Part shown: in pieces, positions 1 to 5,063 of the stretch
Layout: each line of letters opens with the position of its first letter
Position numbering within the stretch: the first letter of the stretch is position 1
Program-made: the position numbers and the translations under genes
NCBI GenBank assembly: GCA_947453585.1
Contig: CANGHQ010000172.1
Span: 1 to 5,063 of the forward strand
DNA length: 5,063 nucleotides
From: Burkholderiales bacterium
Lineage (GTDB): Bacteria > Pseudomonadota > Gammaproteobacteria > Burkholderiales > Burkholderiaceae_C
Direction: 5' to 3'
The notes under the pieces: generated by a model
Database searches by the model: none
What the model was told of the DNA's origin: nothing
The model's input: the letters and a program-made list of their open reading frames with translations, nothing else

Positions 1-34
1 AAGCCCAGCACCGCCCTTGAAAGGGAACACCACC

Positions 35-547
35 ATGAACGTCACCCTGGTTTTACTGACTTTTTTCTTCTTTGCCGCTGTGCTGGGGGCGGGGATTTTT
101 TACTACCTGACGCTGCAAAACCTGGCCCATATCCGGCGTGAGGTGGACCGCCTGCAGATCCGGGCCCGTGCGGAGCGCGCCAGTGGCATGCTCCGCGCCG
201 AGCGTTCGCGCTGCCAGCAAGAGCTCCAAGCCCTGGAAACCGATCTGAGTGCCACCGAGCGCGATGCGCTCACGCCCCAGGAGCTGACCATGGTGGAAAA
301 CCACCGCACCTCGATCAAGGAATGTGTTGACGCGCTCAAGCAGGCGGGCGACTGGATGGGCCTGCCTTTTGACCTGGAATGGGTGGACGTGCTGCAGCGC
401 CTGCCACGCTTGCAAGCGCTGTACCGGGCTTCGCTGGATAATCCGGCCATCATCAGCACCGTGGAAGACGCCAGTGGGCCCTGGGCCGATACTGCATCTG
501 CGCCTGTTCTGCTGGCAGATAGCCCTGCTGCCAGTAAACACCACTAA
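35..547 (+). CDS. Uncharacterised single-pass membrane protein with coiled coil (170 aa)
   Basis: I do not recognise this protein family. Residues about 4-27 form one strongly hydrophobic, Phe-rich segment with no signal-peptidase site, so it reads as an N-terminal membrane anchor. Residues about 30-78 are rich in Arg, Glu, Leu and Gln and look like a long charged helix or coiled coil. A second helical part (about 81-135, with GLPFDLEWVDVLQRLP near 109-124) follows, then an Ala/Ser/Pro-rich tail ending in KHH. Cys60 and Cys97 are the only cysteines. The ATG at 35 is preferred over an in-frame TTG at 17 because AAAGGG (20-25) sits 9 nt before the ATG and is a good ribosome binding site. The next gene starts 12 nt after the stop, so the two are probably co-transcribed. 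The promoter would be left of the window. Topology is a prediction by eye; function is unknown. Confidence 0.82.
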   Translation: MNVTLVLLTFFFFAAVLGAGIFYYLTLQNLAHIRREVDRLQIRARAERASGMLRAERSRCQQELQALETDLSATERDALTPQELTMVENHRTSIKECVDALKQAGDWMGLPFDLEWVDVLQRLPRLQALYRASLDNPAIISTVEDASGPWADTASAPVLLADSPAASKHH

Positions 548-559
548 AGGAAACACCGC

Positions 560-1045
560 ATGCGAATTTGGATGCAAGCCACCGCAGCCGCACTGCTTAT
601 TTTGACGTCTGGCGCCCAAGCCGGGGTTTGGGAAGACGGTTATGCCGACTACCAGCGCAAAGACTACGCCGCTGCCGTGGCCAAGTGGCGCGGCGTGGCG
701 CAGTCGGGCAACCGAGAGGCACAGTCTTTAGTGGGCATCATGTATTTTCAGGGTCAGGGCGTGCCGCAAGACTATCCGCAAGCCATCAAATGGCTGCACA
801 TGGCCGCAGCCCAGGGCGAGCCCAAAGCCATGTTCAAACTCGGCAGCATGTACGCCAATGGCCAGGGCTTTGTCCGCGACCACCAGCGCGCAGCCATGTG
901 GTTTGTAATGGCCGCTGAAAGCGGCAACCCCAAGGCGGAAAAGGAATTGACCAAATCTGCCGCCGAACTGAGCGACAGCCAACTGGCCACGGCCAAACGC
1001 CTGGCGCAAACCTGTATCAAGCGCGAGTTTCAGGGCTGCGAATAG
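560..1045 (+). CDS. Secreted Sel1-repeat (TPR-like) protein
   Basis: The 161-residue product begins with a typical signal peptide: MRIWM, a hydrophobic stretch, then AQA at 19-21 with likely cleavage before Gly22. The mature protein is a small helical-repeat solenoid. A partial repeat (about 23-52, with YQRKDYAAAVAKW) is followed by two full 36-residue Sel1-like repeats at about 53-88 (LVGIMYFQGQGVPQDYPQAIKWL) and 89-124 (LGSMYANGQGFVRDHQRAAMW). A C-terminal helix contains Cys152 and Cys160, which could form a disulfide in the periplasm. Sel1 repeats mediate protein-protein contacts, often in envelope or secretion functions; the partner is not evident, but the membrane protein 12 nt upstream is the obvious candidate. 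AAAGGA at 546-551, overlapping the upstream stop codon, is 8 nt before the ATG. The gene ends in its own intrinsic terminator. The repeat family is clear; the specific role is not. Confidence 0.9.
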   Translation: MRIWMQATAAALLILTSGAQAGVWEDGYADYQRKDYAAAVAKWRGVAQSGNREAQSLVGIMYFQGQGVPQDYPQAIKWLHMAAAQGEPKAMFKLGSMYANGQGFVRDHQRAAMWFVMAAESGNPKAEKELTKSAAELSDSQLATAKRLAQTCIKREFQGCE

Positions 1046-1057
1046 CGCAGTTTTTTT
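1036..1057 (+). terminator. Intrinsic terminator overlapping the Sel1 gene stop codon
   Basis: CTGCG (1036-1040) pairs with CGCAG (1046-1050) around the loop AATAG, followed directly by seven T residues (1051-1057). The TAG stop of the Sel1-repeat gene (1043-1045) lies in the loop. The stem is short (5 bp, possibly extended by G-U pairs) but GC-rich, and the T-run starts with no gap, the classic Rho-independent layout. It would end the plus-strand two-gene transcript before it runs into motB. Confidence 0.72.
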
Positions 1058-1071
1058 CGCCCCAAGCGGGT

Positions 1072-1100
1072 GAAGCCCGGCGACCGGCGGCTTCGGGCTT
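1072..1100. repeat. GC-rich inverted repeat in the convergent gap
   Basis: AAGCCCG (1073-1079) is the inverted copy of CGGGCTT (1094-1100). A competing fold pairs GAAGC (1072-1076) with GCTTC (1090-1094) around a CCGG-CGA-CCGG core. It lies between the ends of the Sel1 gene and motB. No T-run follows on either strand, so it is not a standard intrinsic terminator. It may block 3' exonuclease or assist termination of the motAB transcript. Confidence 0.4.
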
Positions 1101-1122
1101 GAACCCCCGCCCCAGGCGCTCA

Positions 1123-1142
1123 GGCCTATTGGCCTATTGGCC
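1123..1142. repeat. Short tandem repeat at the motB stop codon
   Basis: GGCCTATT occurs twice back to back (1123-1130, 1131-1138) followed by GGCC (1139-1142). On the minus strand the copies read GGCCAATA, and the motB TAG stop (1136-1134) lies in the repeat. The 8-bp unit changes reading frame, so gain or loss of a copy would alter only the extreme C-terminus of MotB. Probably a simple slippage duplication. Confidence 0.6.
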
Positions 1143-2153
1143 TTCCTTGAACTTGACCGTAATGCTGATCCGGCGGTTGCGCGGGTCTTTCGGGTCGTTC
1201 GGGTTGAACGGCGCGGTATCGGCCACACCTTCAATTTGCACAAAGCGCTCGGCCTTGATGCCGTTTTTCTCGAGCGTGGCGCGGGTCGTCTCCGCCCGGT
1301 CTGCCGAAAGTGACCAGTTATTTTTGCCCTCTTTGTTGGCAAAACCCACGCTGTCGGTGTGACCGCGCACGCTGATCTTGTTGGGCATGGCCTCTAGCGA
1401 CTTGGCAATTTCACCCAACAGCGCCTGCGCCTTGGGTTGGAGCTTGGTGGTGCCCAGCGGAAACATCGAGAAATCGGCCTTGTCGATCACCTCGATGCGC
1501 AAGCCTTCCTTGTCACGCACAAATTGCACCTGATTCTTGACCTGTTCGAGCGCCGGGTTGGCGGCGAGCTGCTCTTTGACTTCTTTTTCCAGCTGGTCGA
1601 AGCTGGCGCTGTCTTTGGACTGGCTGCCGCCTTGGCCTTCGGTCTGGTTTTGGTTCTTGGCGTCGTTTTCACGCGCGTTTTCGCTGTTGGGCGAGGGGTC
1701 GTTTTCGGTCGGACCGCCTTCTGAGCGCGGCGTCAGGCGTTCCATGGGGGCGGTTTGCTTGGCGGTGTACGGAAAACCGTCAGGGTCGATGATGGAGCGT
1801 CCGCCCAAAATGCCGTTGGAGCCCGCCAGCGCGCCCATGGTGATCTGGCTTTGCGAAGCAGGTTTGAAGTAATCGGCCACGCTCTTGCGCTGCGAATCGT
1901 TGGTGGCGCCCAAAATCCACATCAGCAAGAAGAAGGCCATCATGGCCGTCATCATGTCGGCAAGCGCGATTTTCCAGGCGCCGCCGTGGGCGCCGCCGTG
2001 GCCAGCGGCGATTTTCTTGACGATGATGGGCGCGAGCGCCGCCTCGGCCGGGGGCGCCTCTACGTCCTCAGGCGCCGCTGCTGGCGCACCTTCGGCGGCA
2101 GCCTCGGCTGCCAGTTTTTCTTCTTCGCTGGCGGGAGCAGCCTCAGTGGCCAT
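1134..2153 (-). CDS. motB: Flagellar motor stator protein MotB
   Basis: MotB is the peptidoglycan-anchored stator subunit that, with MotA, conducts ions to drive flagellar rotation. The 339-residue product has a 42-residue acidic, Ala/Pro/Glu-rich cytoplasmic N-terminus. The membrane helix is about 60-83, in the signature KIALADMMTAMMAFFLLMW; Asp66 matches the proton-binding Asp32 of E. coli MotB. A plug-like amphipathic stretch follows (NDSQRKSVADYFKP, 85-98). A polar Asn/Gln/Glu/Ser-rich linker spans about 130-185. The OmpA-like peptidoglycan-binding domain (about 205-335) has RGHTDS (263-268), NWSLSADRA (279-287) and NRRISI (326-331). It is longer than E. coli MotB (308 aa), from the N-terminal extension and the linker. 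Its ATG follows the motA stop after 2 nt, with GGGG about 9 nt upstream inside motA, so translation is probably coupled. The signature Asp suggests a proton-type stator; ion choice is inferred. Confidence 0.97.
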   Translation of the reverse strand: MATEAAPASEEEKLAAEAAAEGAPAAAPEDVEAPPAEAALAPIIVKKIAAGHGGAHGGAWKIALADMMTAMMAFFLLMWILGATNDSQRKSVADYFKPASQSQITMGALAGSNGILGGRSIIDPDGFPYTAKQTAPMERLTPRSEGGPTENDPSPNSENARENDAKNQNQTEGQGGSQSKDSASFDQLEKEVKEQLAANPALEQVKNQVQFVRDKEGLRIEVIDKADFSMFPLGTTKLQPKAQALLGEIAKSLEAMPNKISVRGHTDSVGFANKEGKNNWSLSADRAETTRATLEKNGIKAERFVQIEGVADTAPFNPNDPKDPRNRRISITVKFKEGQ

Positions 2154-2155
2154 GC

Positions 2156-3019
2156 TTATTTACCCCGCAAACCGTCAAACACTTCAGCGAAGCTGGGTTG
2201 GTTGTGGTGGCTGATGCACACGCGTGCGGCTTCCAAAATAAGCGGCATGGGGTGGCCGTGCATGGTGCCAATGATGATTTGCTTGACGACGCCGTACATG
2301 CAGGCCTCGTCCTCAATGATCTGCGCCAGGCGCTTGGCAAAGGGCTCAAAAAAGCCGTAAGCCAAGAACACGCCAATAAAGGTACCCACCAGGGCCGCGC
2401 CCACCAGTCCGCCCAGAATGGCGGGCGGCTGGTCAATCGCGTCCATGGTTTTCACCACGCCCATCACGCAGGACACAATTCCCAGCGCGGGCAAGGCGCC
2501 GGCCAGGGTGCCAATGGCGTCTGAGGCCTTGAGTTCGTCGTGGTGGTGGGTTTTGATGGCGCTGTCCATCACCTCCTCCACCGCCATAGGGCTGAGCGTG
2601 CCTTGGGACACCACCATCAGACGCACGGTGTCGGTAATCAGGTGCAAGAGCGCATGGTCAGCCAGCAACTTGGGGTATTCGCTGAAGATGGCGCTGGACT
2701 CGGGGGTTTCGATATGGGCTTCGAGGGCCACGGCGCCTTCGGACTTGAGCGTCTTCATGACCTTGGAGACGCAAAAAATCGTGTTGAGGTAGTCGTCCTT
2801 GTGGTATTTGGAGCCCTTGAAGCAGCGTCCGATACCCGACATAACCGCCTTGACCACGTCTGGACTGTTGCCGATCAGCATGCCGCCGATGGCGGAGCCA
2901 AAAATACACCACCCCTCAATAGGTGCCGCGTGGATAAACGGGTGCAGATTGCCGCCGCCTACGACGAAGCTGCCGAACACGCAGACATTCAAAAACACGA
3001 TACCAATGATGCCAAACAT
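2156..3019 (-). CDS. motA: Flagellar motor stator protein MotA
   Basis: MotA is the four-helix stator subunit that forms the ion channel with MotB and pushes on FliG. From the ATG at 3019 it has 287 residues. Membrane segments are at about 3-22, 34-50, 170-190 and 200-222, with the large cytoplasmic loop at about 51-168. Pro177 (in ALPALGIV) and Pro226 (in YGFFEPFA) match the key prolines Pro173 and Pro222 of E. coli MotA, with identical 49-residue spacing. In the loop, Lys92 and Glu100 occupy the positions of E. coli Arg90 and Glu98, the charged pair that contacts FliG; the Arg is conservatively Lys here. The overall sequence (for example HAAP, NQPSFAEVFDGLRGK) resembles alphaproteobacterial-type MotA more than enteric MotA. 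An in-frame TTG at 3031 is a possible longer start, but the ATG has GGGA 8 nt upstream. motB follows after 2 nt. Confidence 0.97.
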   Translation of the reverse strand: MFGIIGIVFLNVCVFGSFVVGGGNLHPFIHAAPIEGWCIFGSAIGGMLIGNSPDVVKAVMSGIGRCFKGSKYHKDDYLNTIFCVSKVMKTLKSEGAVALEAHIETPESSAIFSEYPKLLADHALLHLITDTVRLMVVSQGTLSPMAVEEVMDSAIKTHHHDELKASDAIGTLAGALPALGIVSCVMGVVKTMDAIDQPPAILGGLVGAALVGTFIGVFLAYGFFEPFAKRLAQIIEDEACMYGVVKQIIIGTMHGHPMPLILEAARVCISHHNQPSFAEVFDGLRGK

Positions 3020-3029
3020 AGTCGTTCCC

Positions 3030-3069
3030 AAAAAAGGACAGTGGACGACCCGCGCTCTGGTCCGTCCAC
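3030..3069 (-). promoter_or_regulatory. Hairpin plus T-run in the motA leader (attenuator-like)
   Basis: On the minus strand GTGGACGGACC (3069-3059) pairs with GGTCGTCCAC (3050-3041), a stem of about 10 bp with one bulged G and an 8-nt loop. After five bases (TGTCC) comes a run of six T (3035-3030), and the motA ATG is 10 nt beyond. It resembles an intrinsic terminator but with a gap before the T-run, so it may end some fliS transcripts, reduce motAB read-through or protect the RNA. Function is inferred from structure only. Confidence 0.45.
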
Positions 3070-3099
3070 CTGGTAAACACCGCCCTTAACGGGCAGGTG
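3067..3099. repeat. Nested inverted repeat between fliS and motA
   Basis: CACCTG (3067-3072) and CAGGTG (3094-3099) are inverted copies. Inside, GCCC (3082-3085) and GGGC (3091-3094) form a second small stem around TTAAC; the two folds share base 3094, so they are alternatives. It adjoins the motA leader hairpin. The rest of the 130-nt gap (3020-3149) shows no convincing sigma-28 or sigma-70 promoter and no credible gene. Confidence 0.35.
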
Positions 3100-3149
3100 C
3101 ATAAAAATACTGTTGGCGCCGCCCCGCTGGGCAAAGACGCCTGGCCGCG

Positions 3150-3566
3150 CTAGTGAACCTGAGCGCTTGCCTGGGTGGGCAAAAGCGCGGGCACTTCTTG
3201 CCACGCGCTGCGAATTTCCGTCATCAAACCGTGGATTTCCTGCAATACCGCCATGTCGTTGTGGGCATTGGCGAAAATCAGACGGCGCGAGACGTAGTTG
3301 TAAAGGTCATTCAAGTTTTGTGCCAGCTCGCCGCCCTTGGCGAAATCGAGCGAGCCCTGCAAGCCAATGACGATGCGGCTGGCGCGGGCAATGCATTTGC
3401 CTTTTTCCTGGATCGCACCGTGGGCCAGATGGCCTTGGGCTGCGACCAGGGTGTCGGTCAGACCGTCAAACAGCATCTGGATCAGGGCCACGTTGTTGGC
3501 CACAGAGGCTTGGGATGCCAGGTTGTCTGAGCCATAAGATTCCATGGCTTTGAACTGAAGTCGCAT
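3150..3566 (-). CDS. fliS: Flagellar export chaperone FliS
   Basis: FliS binds newly made flagellin (FliC) in the cytoplasm, prevents early polymerisation and delivers it to the flagellar export gate. The 138-residue length fits the family. The four-helix-bundle pattern is visible: NVALIQMLFDGLTDTLVAAQ (25-44), IARASRIVIGLQGSLDF (59-75), the hallmark GGELAQNLNDLYNYVSRRL (78-96), and NDMAVLQEIHGLMTEIRSAW (103-122). The N-terminus differs from the usual MxxRGAQAYKQ start and lacks the conserved Tyr-rich cap I would expect, so a divergent paralogue is possible. The frame stays open upstream to an ATG at 3656, but the ATG at 3566 is chosen because AGGAG (3579-3575) lies 8 nt before it and because a sigma-28 promoter lies inside the would-be extension. 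fliS normally sits next to fliD and fliC; here it lies between fliA and motAB. Confidence 0.9.
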   Translation of the reverse strand: MRLQFKAMESYGSDNLASQASVANNVALIQMLFDGLTDTLVAAQGHLAHGAIQEKGKCIARASRIVIGLQGSLDFAKGGELAQNLNDLYNYVSRRLIFANAHNDMAVLQEIHGLMTEIRSAWQEVPALLPTQASAQVH

Positions 3567-3601
3567 GTCGGTTTCTCCTACTGGGTTTGCGTACCCTTTA
3601 G

Positions 3602-3628
3602 GTATCGGCCCGGTCGGAAAAAACTTGA
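3602..3628 (-). promoter_or_regulatory. Sigma-28 (FliA) promoter of fliS
   Basis: On the minus strand, TCAAGTTT (3628-3621), an 11-nt spacer and GCCGATAC (3609-3602) match the FliA consensus TAAAGTTT-N11-GCCGATAA at 7 of 8 bases in each box with exact spacing. Transcription would start near 3595, leaving a leader of about 30 nt that contains the AGGAG ribosome binding site of fliS. The gene for the sigma factor itself ends 20 bp upstream of the -35 box. I found no other equally good match in the window. This makes fliS a class III (late) flagellar gene. Confidence 0.85.
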
Positions 3629-3641
3629 GGGCTTGCGCCCT
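3618..3641 (-). terminator. Possible terminator after fliA, overlapping the fliS -35 box
   Basis: On the minus strand AGGGC (3641-3637) pairs with GCCCT (3632-3628) around a GCAA tetraloop, then CAAG and six T (3623-3618). The hairpin starts 7 nt after the fliA stop. The 4-nt gap before the T-run makes it a weak terminator. Its right arm and T-run overlap the -35 box of the sigma-28 promoter, so the same bases may serve both roles. Confidence 0.5.
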
Positions 3642-3648
3642 GTGCGCG

Positions 3649-4401
3649 CTAAGCATCGCGGCGCGCCCGTGCGGTGGCTGGTTTTTCGGCCACTTCGATC
3701 TTCAGGCTCAGGCGCAATTTTTTGACAACTGCGGTGAGCAACTGGCTGATGCGCGACTCTGTTACGCCCAAAATCTCGCCAATTTCCTTCAGATTGAGCT
3801 CTTCAACGTAATACAAAGACATCAGCAACTGGTCGCGCTCGGGCAGCTCGGCAATCGCATCGGTCACGGCGCCCATGAACTGCTGGTGCTCCACGATGGC
3901 GTCGGGCTGGCGCGAGCGCTCGTCGGCAATGCCCAGCACCTCATCGGTCATCACTTCCATGGACAGGGTCTCAAAGCGCTTGGCGTTGCCCCGGCGCTTC
4001 TGGAACAAGTCAAGGTCGTCCCCCATATGGTCGGCCAATTCGGCCTGCGTGGGTGCGCGCCCGAGTTCGCTGGCCAAGACGTTGGTGGCCTGGTTTTCTG
4101 ATTTGTTGAAGGCCACCGCCGACCGCGGCAAATACGACAGCTGACGCACCTCGTCCAAAATGGCGCCGCGCACCCTGCTCAGGGCAAAGCTCTCAAACTC
4201 GATGCCCTTGGTCGGGTTGTAGGCGCGGGCGGCTTCCAAGAGGCCGATCATGCCGACCTGGATCAATTCGTCGAGCTCCATAAAGGGCGGAATGCGCACC
4301 TTGAGGTGCAGCGCCACCCGTTTGACCAGGCCCAGATGCGCCAAGACCAGCGCTTCGCTGTTGTCCTGCGCGTCCTCGTAAAGGCGGGTGTTGACGGCCA
4401 T
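3649..4401 (-). CDS. fliA: Flagellar sigma factor FliA (sigma-28)
   Basis: FliA directs RNA polymerase to late flagellar promoters (flagellin, chaperones, chemotaxis and motor genes); in characterised systems it is held inactive by FlgM until the hook is complete. From the ATG at 4401 it has 250 residues. Region 2 covers about 18-88, with DELIQVGMIGLLEAARAYNP (44-63) and the promoter -10 binding signature FESFALSRVRGAILDEVR (69-86). Region 3 is about 90-140. Region 4 is about 177-231, with LPERD (186-190) and the helix-turn-helix LNLKEIGEILGVTESRISQL (203-222) for the -35 box. A short basic Ala/Arg tail ends the protein. The ATG is 6 nt after the flhG stop, with no strong ribosome binding site, so translational coupling is likely. 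A TTG at 4407, directly after the flhG TGA, is an alternative start with AGG 5 nt upstream. A sigma-28 promoter lies just downstream. Confidence 0.97.
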   Translation of the reverse strand: MAVNTRLYEDAQDNSEALVLAHLGLVKRVALHLKVRIPPFMELDELIQVGMIGLLEAARAYNPTKGIEFESFALSRVRGAILDEVRQLSYLPRSAVAFNKSENQATNVLASELGRAPTQAELADHMGDDLDLFQKRRGNAKRFETLSMEVMTDEVLGIADERSRQPDAIVEHQQFMGAVTDAIAELPERDQLLMSLYYVEELNLKEIGEILGVTESRISQLLTAVVKKLRLSLKIEVAEKPATARARRDA

Positions 4402-4407
4402 GGGCAA

Positions 4408-5063
4408 TCAGGCCTGGTAGCGCACCAGGCGTTCGACAAAAAACTGCATGCCGCCCGAGAAGTTGGAAATCGGCGCCATTTGCGTCACCGATTTGGCCAG
4501 GCGCTTGAAGTCGCGCGCGCTGTTGCTGCGCGGGGCAAACTCCATGACCGGCTCATATTTCTTGTGCGCGGCCAGAATCTGCTCGTCGTTTTCGATGGAG
4601 CCCAGATAGTGGGTGGTGAAGTTCAAAAACTGCGCACACACCTGGTTGATGCGGCGAAACAGGTTTTGGCCGTCGGCCTGGCTGTTGACCGCGTTGGGAA
4701 TCACATAAATCTCGTTGAGATCGTAGTCCTGGATCAAGACCTTGATGGTGCCGTAGGCGTCGGCAATCGACGACGGGTCGTCGCGCACCACGATAAAACG
4801 CCGCTGGCAGGCGCCCATAAAGGCCAGCACCGAGGGTGAAATGCCCGCGGCCATGTCCACAATCAGGTAATCAATATCGTCTTCCAGGGCGCTGAAGGCC
4901 TGCACGATGCGCGCAGCCTGCACGCGCGTCAGGGCGGCGAGCTCTTTCACGCCCGAGGCGCCGGGCACCAGCATGACGCCGTGGCGCGAGGTGACGGTGA
5001 TCTCTTGCAGCGTCTTTTGGCCACTCATGAAGTGGCTCAGGTTGAAGGGGCAAGCGCAGCCCA
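4408..5063 (-). CDS. flhG: Flagellar number regulator FlhG/FleN (MinD-like ATPase), 5' end outside window
   Basis: FlhG is a MinD/ParA-type ATPase that works with the SRP-like GTPase FlhF to set flagellar number and position; in Pseudomonas FleN also restrains the master activator FleQ. Only the C-terminal 217 codons are present: the frame is open to the right edge, with NLSHFMSGQKTLQEI aligning to the family's NLSHVLxGE region. The internal ATG at 5028 is therefore not the true start, and the P-loop (KGGVGKT) and first Asp motif should lie beyond 5063. Visible motifs are LVPGASG, the Walker B/switch II segment DYLIVDMAAGIS (Asp 69 of the visible part), and FIVVRDDPSSIADAYGTIKVL. The end, GGMQFFVERLVRYQA, is amphipathic and could be the membrane-targeting helix. 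fliA follows after 6 nt in the same operon; flhF would be expected just upstream. Confidence 0.93.
   Translation of the reverse strand, partial: GCACPFNLSHFMSGQKTLQEITVTSRHGVMLVPGASGVKELAALTRVQAARIVQAFSALEDDIDYLIVDMAAGISPSVLAFMGACQRRFIVVRDDPSSIADAYGTIKVLIQDYDLNEIYVIPNAVNSQADGQNLFRRINQVCAQFLNFTTHYLGSIENDEQILAAHKKYEPVMEFAPRSNSARDFKRLAKSVTQMAPISNFSGGMQFFVERLVRYQA

Noticed and set aside
53..619. Open minus-strand frame of 188 codons opposite the first plus-strand gene
   Set aside because: Opposite-strand shadow in high-GC DNA: no recognisable domain and it covers a well-supported gene with a good ribosome binding site.
1072..1100. Inverted repeat as a Rho-independent terminator for motAB
   Set aside because: No T-run follows on the minus strand; the nearby homopolymer reads as A on that strand. 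Kept only as an inverted repeat.
1216..1227. GCCGATAC on the minus strand inside motB as a second sigma-28 promoter
   Set aside because: The -10 box matches but the sequence at the correct -35 distance (TGTGCAAA) does not, and the bases encode the conserved C-terminal domain.
1755..2360. Open plus-strand frame of 201 codons across the motA/motB junction
   Set aside because: It lies wholly opposite motA and motB, whose family motifs are unmistakable; its translation is low-complexity shadow sequence.
3074..3094. Similarity of CACCGCCCTT here to the start of the window (about 9-18) as a dispersed repeat
   Set aside because: Only about 10 identical bases between two short GC-rich stem regions; chance is a sufficient explanation.
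2989..3102. Small 37-codon minus-strand frame in the fliS-motA gap starting at the ATG at 3102
   Set aside because: No ribosome binding site (the upstream bases are GTATTTTT), it overlaps the motA start in another frame, and the region is better explained as structured leader.
3567..3656. N-terminal extension of FliS to an ATG at 3656
   Set aside because: It overlaps the fliA stop, contains the sigma-28 promoter and a hairpin, and the internal ATG at 3566 has a far better ribosome binding site.
3565..4101. Open plus-strand frame of 178 codons opposite fliA
   Set aside because: Antisense to conserved sigma-28 regions 3 and 4, with no domain signal of its own.
4306..4839. Open plus-strand frame of 177 codons opposite flhG
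   Set aside because: Antisense to conserved FlhG sequence; the His/Gln/Val-rich translation is typical of shadow frames.

Overview
The window looks like a piece of a high-GC betaproteobacterial chromosome, most likely Comamonadaceae-like (Rhodoferax/Acidovorax type). This is inferred from protein character and gene content; no database was searched. Most of it is a flagellar block on the minus strand. A short pair of envelope-type genes lies on the plus strand and converges on that block.

Minus strand, in transcription order from the right edge. The 3' two-thirds or so of flhG (MinD-like ATPase controlling flagellar number and placement) enters from beyond base 5063. It is followed after 6 nt by fliA (sigma-28). 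Next is an 82-nt gap with a very good sigma-28 promoter whose -35 box overlaps a terminator-like hairpin, then fliS (flagellin export chaperone). A 130-nt structured gap leads to motA and motB (stator), separated by 2 nt. This fits the usual flagellar hierarchy: flhG and fliA are early/middle genes, and FliA would then switch on fliS, and perhaps motAB, as late genes.

Plus strand, left edge. A 170-residue protein with one N-terminal membrane helix and a coiled coil (no recognised family) is followed after 12 nt by a secreted Sel1-repeat protein of 161 residues. The second gene ends in a compact intrinsic terminator whose hairpin loop contains its stop codon. The 88-nt convergent gap (1046-1133) holds that terminator, a second GC-rich inverted repeat and a short tandem repeat at the motB stop.

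I see no RNA genes, insertion sequences, CRISPR arrays or phage genes. The window is ordinary flagellar core DNA. The points of interest are regulatory (promoter/terminator overlap before fliS, hairpin plus T-run before motA), the placement of fliS between fliA and motAB, and the uncharacterised membrane/Sel1 pair.
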